Notes under the pieces: generated by a model | What the model saw: only the letters and a program-made list of their open reading frames with translations | The model's database searches: none | What the model was told of the DNA's origin: nothing | Part shown: positions 7,533 through 15,800 of the stretch, piece after piece | How positions within the stretch are numbered: the stretch's first letter is position 1 | How the letters are laid out: each line of letters begins with the position of its first letter | From: Methanomassiliicoccaceae archaeon UBA472 | GTDB lineage: Archaea; Thermoplasmatota; Thermoplasmata; Methanomassiliicoccales; UBA472 | NCBI GenBank assembly: GCA_002497075.1 | Contig: DAML01000008.1 | Span: 3,605-67,604, forward strand | DNA length: 64,000 nucleotides | Direction: 5' to 3' | Made by a program: the position numbers and the translations under genes

Positions 7533-8384
7533 TTACGACACCATCTCCCTTCTTTTGAACAGGTACATCCCCAGCCCCAGGCTTACGACGACGTACACGG
7601 CAAGGACCGCCAGGGACAGCCACACCTCGGGATAGTAGCTCCAGTAGGTCATGAACTCCCCGTTGCCGATGGGTATCGAGTCCATGGCGTCCACGGGGTA
7701 CGGTTCGATCATGATGTAACTGATGACCGAGCCGCAGAAGGTCAGCATGAACCAGGGCTTTATCTCGCCTATCGGCAACAGCTGCGCGATCAACGGCAGG
7801 ATCATCAACAGGGCGAAGAAGGTCAGCACCAGGGAACCAGTGGATCCCTTGAAGATCGAGGAGATCAGGAACCCGAGCGCGGCCGCCGCCGCTCCGTAGA
7901 CGCAGGCGAAGAGCATGGAGTACAACGCGAGCACGGTTCCGCCGCCGGTCATGACGAAGGTGAGCAACGCGGCTACACCGTAGTAAATGACCAGCATCAG
8001 GGCGATGATGCCCAACGTGGATAGGTACTTCCCGATGAATATCGAGGAACGCTTCACCGGATTCGGGAACAGCAGGTATCCGGTGCGGGACTGGAACTCG
8101 GAGACGATGGCGTCCCCGGCGAACATCGTCGCGCCGATGACGATGAGTATGTCCGCCCAGCCTATGAAGGCCGACATGTAGTCGGCCGGGTCCTCCGCGG
8201 CGTCCGCGCCGAGGACGATCGGCAATCCGAAGGTGAGGCCGAGGAGCAAAGCTTCCAGGATTATCAGGCCGAGCAGTCTCTTGGAGCGGAGATGCTTCAG
8301 AACGTCGTACTTGGCGACGGTCACTATCTGCTGCAGATCGGACGGAAGCCTTTCCCGATTGTTGACCACGTTAGCGTTCTCCAT
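7533..8384 (-). CDS. ABC-2 type transporter permease
   Basis: 283 residues with about six hydrophobic segments, e.g. GLIILEALLLGLTFGLPIVLG, DILIVIGATMFAGDAIVSEF, YLSTLGIIALMLVIYYGV and LSLAVLAVYVVVSLGLGMYLF. The FAGDAIVSEFQSRTGYLLF motif after the second helix is typical of ABC-2 permeases of the NatB/CcmB type. The protein pairs with the ATPase whose stop codon lies 4 nt upstream of this start, and an SD-like GAGGTG overlaps the upstream gene's end. The complex probably exports a drug, lipid or ion; the substrate is unknown. Confidence 0.85.
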   Translation of the reverse strand: MENANVVNNRERLPSDLQQIVTVAKYDVLKHLRSKRLLGLIILEALLLGLTFGLPIVLGADAAEDPADYMSAFIGWADILIVIGATMFAGDAIVSEFQSRTGYLLFPNPVKRSSIFIGKYLSTLGIIALMLVIYYGVAALLTFVMTGGGTVLALYSMLFACVYGAAAAALGFLISSIFKGSTGSLVLTFFALLMILPLIAQLLPIGEIKPWFMLTFCGSVISYIMIEPYPVDAMDSIPIGNGEFMTYWSYYPEVWLSLAVLAVYVVVSLGLGMYLFKRREMVS

Positions 8385-8388
8385 CTTT

Positions 8389-9327
8389 TCACCTCGATTC
8401 CATGATCAGCGACATGTACAGCGATTCCAAGGCTAGGCCGGACTCCTTGAAGGAGACGACCATCAGCCCCAGGTTCTGCAGCTCTATCAGCAAACGGGCC
8501 TGGGCGTCCTCCTCCCCCTCGAAGTCGATGGCGAAGGACAGGTCCCCAGTGACAACGAATCCCTTGACGCCCGGCACGGAGCGCAGCCGGTCGAACATGT
8601 CCGGCGTCAAAGGCCTCATCGTCTTGACCTCGATCTTTCTGGCCTTGACCTCGTCCAGCAGGTCGGCCACGCTTCCCGACCGCAGGAGCTTGCCGCGGTT
8701 GATCAGGGAGACGTCCGTGCACACCTCCTGCACCTCGTTCAGAAGGTGGGAGGACATGAGCACGGTCACGTCCATCTTCCTCAGCTGCTTGAGGATGTCG
8801 CGAACCTCGACCATTCCCCGAGGATCAAGTCCAGAGGTCGGCTCGTCAAGGATGATGACGGAGGGCTGAGTAAGGAGCGCTTGCGCGATGGCCAGGCGCT
8901 GCTTCATGCCCTTGGAGAACTTACCCACCCGCTGGTCCTTCCATTCGGTGAGCTTCACCATGTCCAGAAGGTCCCTTCCCCGGTTGGTGCTCTCGCCGAC
9001 GGACATGCCGCGCAACGCGCCCAGGTAATGCAGGGTCTCCATCGGCGTCAGATAAGGATAGAACTCAGGGGTCTCCACCACCGCGCCGACGTCCGCAAGG
9101 GCGGTCTTGGGGTCCCGCATCACGCTCACTCCGTTGATGAAAGCCTCGCCAGAGGTGGCGGTGAGCATGTTGGTGATGATCTTGATGCTGGTGGTCTTTC
9201 CCGCCCCGTTGGGGCCGAGGAAGCCCATGAAGGAACGACTGGGCACGTTCAGCTCCAGGGCGTCCACCGCCCGGAAGCCTCCCCCGTACACCTTGGTCAG
9301 ACCGTGAACCTGGATGGGTGCGTCCAT
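8389..9327 (-). CDS. ABC transporter ATP-binding protein
   Basis: 312 residues from the ATG at 9327. Nucleotide-binding domain in order: Walker A GPNGAGKTTSIKI, a Q-loop region near VVETPEFYPYLTP, signature FSKGMKQRLAIAQAL, Walker B VIILDEPTSGLDP and H-loop VLMSSHLL. After about residue 215 comes a C-terminal accessory domain (DUF4162-like) ending FKESGLALESLYMSLI, as in NatA/CcmA-type exporters. It supplies ATP hydrolysis for the adjacent permease (7533-8384) and is the first gene of the two-gene operon. An in-frame Met 8 codons upstream (9351) is less likely because family members begin at the beta strand IQVHGLTKVYG. Confidence 0.93.
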   Translation of the reverse strand: MDAPIQVHGLTKVYGGGFRAVDALELNVPSRSFMGFLGPNGAGKTTSIKIITNMLTATSGEAFINGVSVMRDPKTALADVGAVVETPEFYPYLTPMETLHYLGALRGMSVGESTNRGRDLLDMVKLTEWKDQRVGKFSKGMKQRLAIAQALLTQPSVIILDEPTSGLDPRGMVEVRDILKQLRKMDVTVLMSSHLLNEVQEVCTDVSLINRGKLLRSGSVADLLDEVKARKIEVKTMRPLTPDMFDRLRSVPGVKGFVVTGDLSFAIDFEGEEDAQARLLIELQNLGLMVVSFKESGLALESLYMSLIMESR

Positions 9328-9443
9328 GTGGATCGGGCGATTATTCCACACGGACTATAATTCGTTATTGACCCTACTTTACCGGCTAATCAGGACCGAA
9401 CGTGCCAAGGATTAATTCCCCCTGCGCCAATCCAGGCGGCAAG

Positions 9444-10313
9444 ATGTACTCGTCGTCGTTGATCGAGGAGACGGTGGTCCGGTTGTTAAAAGAGGCGGAA
9501 TGCAGCCTGCCGCCGGACGTCCACGCCGCCCTGCGCCAAGCGCTGGAGGCAGAAACGGAAGAGATGCCGCGCTCCCAGCTCATGGCCATACTGAGCAACG
9601 TAGACAAGGCGGACGAGCGCTCCGTACCCATGTGCCAGGACACCGGGCTTCCAATTTTCTTCGTTCGCGGCCGATGCGATCATCGCGTCATCGAGTCCAT
9701 CCGCAAGGGGGTGGCCAGAGCCACCAAGGAGATCCCGCTTCGACCGAACACCGTGGACCCCGTATCAAGGACGAACTTCGGCTCGAACCTCGGCGAGGGG
9801 ATGCCTCCGGTGCACCTCGAACCGGCCGATCAGGACCATCTGGATATCGCGGTGTTGCCGAAAGGGGCCGGTTCGGAGAACTGGAGCGCGCTGCGCATGC
9901 TGAACCCTTCCGAGGGAATGGAGGGCGTGCGCCGGTTCGTCATCGACTGTGTAGTGCGCGCAGGCTCTCGACCTTGCCCGCCCATCGTTGTCGGGGTAGG
10001 CATCGGAGGAACGGCGGACATGGCCTGCTCGTTGGCCAAGAAGGCCCTGCTCAGGAAGCTGGGGTCTCGCAGCGATGACGCCACCCTCGCCGACCTGGAA
10101 TCAAAACTGCACGTGCAGATCAATTCGCTCGGCCTGGGCCCCATGGGCCTGGGTGGAAGCACCACCTGCCTCGGGGTGCTCGTGGAGAAGGCGCACTGTC
10201 ACACGGCCAGTTTGCCGGTGGCGGTGTCGCTCAATTGCTGGGCGGCCCGGAAGGCCTTCGCCAGGGTGTACCCGGACGGCCGCGTCAAGTTCTCCCAGGA
10301 GGGCTTCGATTGA
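9444..10313 (+). CDS. Class I fumarate hydratase, alpha subunit
   Basis: 289 residues from the ATG at 9444; a GTG at 9402 would add 14. The family signatures are present: VPMCQDTGLPIFFV (cluster Cys), LPKGAGSENWSAL, VVGVGIGGTADMACSLAKKAL, LGLGPMGLGGSTTCLGVLVE (cluster Cys) and HTASLPVAVSLNCWAARKA (cluster Cys). Three Cys ligate a [4Fe-4S] cluster that acts as Lewis acid in the reversible hydration of fumarate to malate; the homologous L-tartrate dehydratase is the alternative. In archaea the enzyme is split into alpha and beta proteins, as here. The beta gene overlaps the stop codon. In a partial, possibly reductive, citric acid pathway it would link malate and fumarate. Confidence 0.9.
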   Translation: MYSSSLIEETVVRLLKEAECSLPPDVHAALRQALEAETEEMPRSQLMAILSNVDKADERSVPMCQDTGLPIFFVRGRCDHRVIESIRKGVARATKEIPLRPNTVDPVSRTNFGSNLGEGMPPVHLEPADQDHLDIAVLPKGAGSENWSALRMLNPSEGMEGVRRFVIDCVVRAGSRPCPPIVVGVGIGGTADMACSLAKKALLRKLGSRSDDATLADLESKLHVQINSLGLGPMGLGGSTTCLGVLVEKAHCHTASLPVAVSLNCWAARKAFARVYPDGRVKFSQEGFD

Positions 10314-10888
10314 ACATCAGGAAGATCAAGAGCCCTCTGGACGAATCGGAGGCCCGCTCCCTCAGGGCGGGGGACATCGTCACCTTGAGCGGAGAGCTGC
10401 TGACGGCCAGGGACGAGGCGCACCTGCGCGTTCTCGAGCTATTGCGAGCGGGGCACGAACTGCCGTTCCAGCTGGAAGGCGCGGCCGTTTACCACTGCGG
10501 CCCGATAATGAGACACGACGGTATGTGGAAAGTGGTGGCGGCCGGACCGACCACCAGCGCCCGCCTGGACCGGCTGGCTCCTGAACTGATAAGACGATGC
10601 CGTCCCCGGCTCTTGATCGGAAAGGGCGGCATGTCCTCGGAGACGCTAGAGGCAATGAAGGAGGTGGGATGCGCCTATCTGGCCTTCCCCGGCGGGGCGG
10701 CCGTGCTGGCCGCCGAGGCGTTACCGGAAGTGCTGAACGTTCACTGGGAGGACCTGGGCATGCCGGAGGCGGTCTGGCACCTCCGCGCGGAAAACTTCGG
10801 GCCGCTGGTGGTGGCCATGGACTCTCACGGCCGGTCGCTGTTCAAAGAGGTCGAGGACACGGTAAAAAAGAGATCAGTCCTTCTCTGA
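10310..10888 (+). CDS. Class I fumarate hydratase, beta subunit
   Basis: 192 residues if initiated at the TTG at 10310, which overlaps the alpha-subunit stop (TTGA), giving an N-terminus M/L-NIRKIKSPLDES. Frames further upstream run into alpha-subunit coding sequence. Family motifs: LRAGDIVTLSGELLTARDEAH, AAVYHCGPIM, GPTTSARLD, RCRPRLLIGKGGMSSETLEAM and YLAFPGGAAVLAAEAL, then W-DLGMPEAVW and FGPLVVAMDSHG. The beta domain completes the active site with the alpha cluster domain. The start codon is weak and translation likely depends on coupling to alpha. The 3' end overlaps the convergent secreted-protein gene by 15 nt. Confidence 0.9.
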   Translation: MNIRKIKSPLDESEARSLRAGDIVTLSGELLTARDEAHLRVLELLRAGHELPFQLEGAAVYHCGPIMRHDGMWKVVAAGPTTSARLDRLAPELIRRCRPRLLIGKGGMSSETLEAMKEVGCAYLAFPGGAAVLAAEALPEVLNVHWEDLGMPEAVWHLRAENFGPLVVAMDSHGRSLFKEVEDTVKKRSVLL

Positions 10889-11896
10889 ATCGTCCCGGTC
10901 CAGCAGCTCCGGCTTGCGGCGGATCTTGTAGTTGACGTATATCCCGATCACGAGGACCATCAGCGAAACGGTGAGGCCGATGATCATCAAAGAGTGCGCC
11001 AGGTCGAGGCCCAGAAGGAACGTCTGGGTGTTGTTGACGTTGTCGTACTCCATCTCCGCGTCCAGCTCCCTCACCTCGAAGGGCGTCAGTCCCACGGTCA
11101 GCGTTATGGTCAGGAAGGATTCCTTGCTGAACGTAATGGTGTAGGACCCGGAGGGCACCTGGGAGAACGAATAGTTGCCGTCCTCGTCCGTTATCGTCTC
11201 GGCGGTGAACAGGGTGCTGGACAGTTTCACCGTCACCCCTTTCAGGCCGTCGCCATCGTACTCCACCATACCGCCCAGCTCCGCCGGCTGCTCCTGCAGG
11301 ACGAAGTCGACGTTCTTGGTCTCCCCTCGGACCAGAACGACCGGAGGCATGGGATCGGAGGAATAATAGCCGACCTTGCTGGCGACCACCGTGTACGTTC
11401 CAGGCTGGACCTTGGATATCTCGTACCGGCCCAGCGGGTTGACGGAAATGTTGGAATAGCTGCGCTGCTCGTTGATCAGCGTGACCGTCGCCTGATAGAT
11501 CGGAGTGGTGCCGTTGGTGACGTAACCGGTCAGCTTGCACAGGACCTCGAGCATGGTGAAGTTGAGACGGACCGATTGGCCGCTCTTGATCAGCACGTTG
11601 ACGTAACTAACGTTAGCGGAATGGTTGAGGAAGTGAGCCGTGACGTTGTAAAGGCCGGGAACGAAGTTGCCTGGCATGGTGTAGTTGCCGTCGGCTCCGG
11701 TCGTCGCTTTGTAGGTCATCAGGGTGGTGACGTTGATCGCTCGCACCTCCACTCCCGGGAAGGCCGAGCCGGTCTCGTTGACCACGCTGCCGACGAAGTC
11801 GGTGCCGTTGACCCCGGCCGACGACGCCCTGTCCGGAACGTAGGCGGAACACAGGACCAGAGCTAAGGCCAGCAGCACCACGGAAAGCTTTCGCAT
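10874..11896 (-). CDS. Secreted, membrane-anchored protein with carboxypeptidase-regulatory-like repeats
   Basis: 340 residues from the ATG at 11896. Signal peptide MRKLSVVLLALALVLCSAYV is followed by three beta-sandwich repeats of the CarboxypepD_reg/SdrD-like type: GSVVNETGSAFPGVEVRAI, LTGYVTNGTTPIYQATVTLI and LGGMVEYDGDGLKGVTVKL, each with a G-Y/N-Y-pattern such as DGNYTMPGNFVPGLYNV and DGNYSFSQVPSGSYTI. Many NxS/T sequons suggest N-glycosylation. A C-terminal transmembrane helix (SLMIIGLTVSLMVLVIGIYV) is followed by a basic/acidic tail. This topology places the repeats outside the cell. Role: surface adhesion or wall scaffolding (inference). It converges on the fumarase operon with a 15-nt overlap. 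Confidence 0.75.
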   Translation of the reverse strand: MRKLSVVLLALALVLCSAYVPDRASSAGVNGTDFVGSVVNETGSAFPGVEVRAINVTTLMTYKATTGADGNYTMPGNFVPGLYNVTAHFLNHSANVSYVNVLIKSGQSVRLNFTMLEVLCKLTGYVTNGTTPIYQATVTLINEQRSYSNISVNPLGRYEISKVQPGTYTVVASKVGYYSSDPMPPVVLVRGETKNVDFVLQEQPAELGGMVEYDGDGLKGVTVKLSSTLFTAETITDEDGNYSFSQVPSGSYTITFSKESFLTITLTVGLTPFEVRELDAEMEYDNVNNTQTFLLGLDLAHSLMIIGLTVSLMVLVIGIYVNYKIRRKPELLDRDDSEKD

Positions 11897-11930
11897 GCGG
11901 ATAGTGCAAGGTCGGAGCATGGATTTAACA

Positions 11931-12746
11931 TTAATCAGGGTAGGACACCCGCAGCGGGCCGCTCTCCGCGGTCATCGAGGCCAGGAACATGACACGGAAC
12001 GCGAGCAGTAGCGAGCAGGAGCGCAGGGCCTTCTCTCTCCAATCCCGGACGTCCTTCCGGTCCGCCCACATTCCGCCGCTTGTTGTCCCGTTGATGAAGA
12101 TCTTTCCCTGGCGAACGATGTATCTTTGGTCCGACAGACTCGCGGCCAGCTCGTCGATGGGGGTCCAGTCGCTCAAGCGCAACCCGGAACGAAGAAGGTC
12201 CATGCCCTCCTTCTCCTCATCGTCCAGGAACGGCGGGATCCCATCCGCACGCATCCGGTCCAGCATCGCCAACGAGTAGGAAAGGCCGGTACCGAACTCC
12301 GAAGATCTGACCGGGATGCGTCTGCCAGCGGCGGTCATGGCCGCCCAGAAGACCCCGAACAATCCAGGAGCGATCACCCGCTCCAAACCGTGACGCAGTG
12401 AAAGTAGCTCGATCCTCAGGTCCACGCCGATCGGCCACAAGACCTCGTCCGGAGGCTCCCACAGCCACGGCGCGCCGTCTCTCCAACCCTCCTGCAGGAC
12501 GTAACGCAGCTCGAGCAGGCGGTCCTCCGCGATCTCGTCAAGCATGTGGTGCAGGATGTGGGCGAAGGCGGTTATGGTGTTCATCGCTTCCTTCTGCGGC
12601 GGCAGCTTGGCCGTTCTCATGCATGAACGGTAAACCTTTTCGCCCAGGGCCATGCTGGCCAGCGTGTCCTCCGGATCCGCCGCGGCCTTATCCCACTCCT
12701 TCCAGGGCAGCCTGGCGCCCTCCTTCCCCTGAATGAACCATCTCAT
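11931..12746 (-). CDS. Uncharacterised protein, 271 residues
   Basis: Not recognised. The protein appears all-alpha and soluble: Trp-rich segments (GAPWLWEPPDEVLWPIGVDL), long amphipathic helices (NTITAFAHILHHMLDEIAED) and a C-terminal stretch LLLAFRVMFLASMTAES. No catalytic motif or metal site is obvious, although several His/Glu/Asp in the helical regions could bind a ligand. Codon use matches the neighbours, which supports a real gene. It is transcribed toward the secreted protein gene (34 nt from its start) and away from the large Lhr-type helicase. Confidence 0.6.
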   Translation of the reverse strand: MRWFIQGKEGARLPWKEWDKAAADPEDTLASMALGEKVYRSCMRTAKLPPQKEAMNTITAFAHILHHMLDEIAEDRLLELRYVLQEGWRDGAPWLWEPPDEVLWPIGVDLRIELLSLRHGLERVIAPGLFGVFWAAMTAAGRRIPVRSSEFGTGLSYSLAMLDRMRADGIPPFLDDEEKEGMDLLRSGLRLSDWTPIDELAASLSDQRYIVRQGKIFINGTTSGGMWADRKDVRDWREKALRSCSLLLAFRVMFLASMTAESGPLRVSYPD

Positions 12747-12874
12747 CGACGCACCATACCTAATTCTCCTCTGCGCCGACTTAAAGCCTGTGTTGTTCTA
12801 TCATTTTCGATCATCTCATGCTAAGGTAATTATAACCCGGCAATAGATAGAATCCGCTTTTAGAAGGTTGAGAG

Positions 12875-15800
12875 ATGCAGAGGGTGAAGAAGAAGGCTAG
12901 CAAGCAGGAGGTGCTCTCCCTGCTCGATCCGCTCATCGCGGAATGGTTCGACTCGCGTTTCGACGGTCTTACCGAGCCGCAGTCCTATGCTATTCCTCTG
13001 ATCCACGAGCGCAAGAGCGTGCTGGTCTCCTCGCCCACCGGTTCCGGGAAGACGCTCACCGCCTTCACGTCCATAATAAACGAATTGTTCAAGTACGCCA
13101 AGGACGGCAAGCTGGAGGACCGCATCTACGCCGTCTACGTTTCGCCGCTGAAAGCTCTGGCGAACGACATAAACAAGAACCTCGAGGAGCCCCTGGCCCA
13201 GATGAACGAGCTGGCCAAGCAGAAAGGGTACGAGTTTCCGAAGGTGCGCGTGGGCGTCCGCTCCGGCGACACGTCGCAATCGGAAAGGCAGAAGCAGCTG
13301 CGCAAGCCGCCGCACATATTCATCACCACCCCTGAATCGTTGGCGCTCGTTCTCGCCGCGCCGAAGTTCCGGGAGAAGTTCTCCCAGGTCGAGTACATCA
13401 TCGTGGACGAGATACACGAGATCTGCGATTCCAAGCGCGGCGTGCATCTGTCCATAACGTTGGAAAGGCTGGAGGACCTCTGCCAACGACCCATCACCCG
13501 CATCGGGCTGTCGGCCACCCTGGCGCCCATAGAGGACATCGCCTCCTACCTGGTCGGCTGCCAGGACGGGAACGTCCGTCCCGTCGAGCTCATCGAGGTC
13601 CTGACGAAACGCAACCTGGACCTGGAAGTGGTATGCCCGACCGAGGACATGACCGCGCTGCCGTACGAGATCGTGAACGCCCGGATGTACGACGGGCTGC
13701 GGGACATGGTCAATGCCCATCAGACCACGCTCATATTCACCAACACCCGCTCCGGCACGGAACAGGTCGTCTACAAGCTTCGGGAACGCGGCATCGAGAG
13801 CATCGAGGCCCATCATGGGTCGCTCGCAAAAGAGACCCGCCTGGACGTGGAGGACCGTTTAAAGCGCGGCGAGCTGCGCTGCGTCGTCTCGTCCACGTCT
13901 CTCGAGCTCGGGATAGACATAGGCTCGGTGGACCTAGTGTGCCAGATAGGCTCGCCGAAGAGCGTCGCCAAAGGTTTGCAGCGCATCGGGCGCTCCGGGC
14001 ACTCCGTGGGAAAAACGCCCAAGGGCCGCATGATGGTCCTGGACCTGGACGACCTGGTGGAGTGCGCCGTTCTCTGCCGGGCGGCGCACCGCCGCAACAT
14101 CGACCGCGTCACGATACCGGAGAACGCCCTGGACGTATTGGCGCAGACGCTCGTGGGAATGTCCCTGGAAAGGCGCTGGACCGTGGACGAGGCGCTGAGC
14201 ATGGTGCGCAACTCGTACTGCTACCGCAACCTCACCCGGGACCAGCTGCTGCAGACCTTGCGCTATCTGGGCAGCAAGGACGCCTTCGAGGGAGTGTACT
14301 CCAAGCTCTGGTACGATCCGGACGAGGGCGTCTTCGGGAAGAAGAAGGGCGCCCGGATGATCTACTTCCTGAACCTGGGGACCATACCCGAGGAAGCCTC
14401 CTATAAGGTGTTCAACGAGCGCAGCGGCCTGGTCGGAGACCTTTCGGAAAAGTTCGTGGAGCGCCTGAGCACCAAGGACGTATTCATTCTCGGCGGTCGT
14501 CCGTACGAATACGTCCGGGCCAAGGGCATGCGCGTTTACGTCCGTTCGGCGCCGGGACGGAAACCGACCGTCCCGTCGTGGACCGGCGAGATGCTTCCCC
14601 GCTCTTTCGATCTCTCAATGGAGATCGCCCGCTTCCGCGGGGAGATGGAGTCGAAGCTCGGCGAACCGGAGGACGACGTGGTTCAATGGCTCATGGACAA
14701 CTTCTCCATCGACCACGGCTCCGCCCTGTCGCTTCTGCACTACTTCAAGGAGCAGCAGGCCGCGGCGGGGATACCAAATCAGAGAAGGTTGCTGGTGGAA
14801 GGCTACCTGGACCGCCAGGGGAACAGCGGGCTGATCTTCCACTTCCCCTTCGGGCGGCGGGTGAACGACGCGTTGTCGCGCACTTACGCCTTCCTGCTGA
14901 CGCAGCGCATGGGATGCAACGTTTCCGTGTCTATATCGGACGACTCCTTCCTTCTGGTCGCCCCGAAGCGCATTGACCTGAACCTGATACCGGGGTTGAT
15001 CCGTTCCGGCGAGATGCGCGGGATACTGCGCCGGGCCGTCAAGGATTCGGAGATCTTCAAGCAGCGCTTCCGGCACGTGGCCGCCCGCTCCTTCATGATT
15101 CTCAGGAACTACAAGGGCCGGGAGGTGTCGGTGAACCGCCAGCAGGTCCGTTCGCAGTATCTGCTGGACTATCTCAACTCACTGGAATCCGTGCCGGTCA
15201 TCGAGGAGACGTACCGCGAGGTCCTGGAGGACGTCATGGACATCCAGAAGGCCGAGCTCATCGTGCGTTCCATGGAGTCGGGGGAGATGGTCATGACCAC
15301 CATCCCCTACAATCCGGTGCCGTCGCCCTTCGGGCACAACATCGTGCTGGCCGGAATATCGGACATAGTGATGATGGAGGACCGCTCGTCGCTTTTGCGG
15401 GAGCTGCACCGCAAAGTGCTCTCGAAGGTGCTTGGCGACGAACAGAGGTTCCAGTTCGAGGATGAGAAGGTCAGCGCTTACTTCCGCGCCAAGCGCGGGA
15501 TCGCCGAGGACAAGCAGGGCCTGCTGGCCCTCATCGTTCGGGCCGGACCGCTTCATGTGTTCCGGGAGAAGGGCAGAAGCGTCTATCCGTACTGCCGGCC
15601 GGCCAGGGAGCAGGTGGACGAATGGGCCTCCGAACTGCTGGCCGAAGGGGCGATCTCCTCGGTGTACCTGGATGACGTTTATTACGTGGCCACGGAGCAG
15701 CTGCCCGTCTACGCCTCATTGACCGATCCCGCGGAGCCGAAGGAAGACGAACTGGCGGCATTGGCGTTCCTGGACGGCGCAAGGACGTCCTCGGAGCTAG

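Noticed and set aside
10994..11866. 290-codon plus-strand frame opposite the secreted protein
   Set aside because: Gln/Arg/Val-rich translation without domains, antisense to a protein with signal peptide and repeats.
12860..13816. 318-codon minus-strand frame inside the large Lhr gene
   Set aside because: Antisense to the helicase motifs I-III of the Lhr protein; composition and lack of motifs mark it as a shadow.
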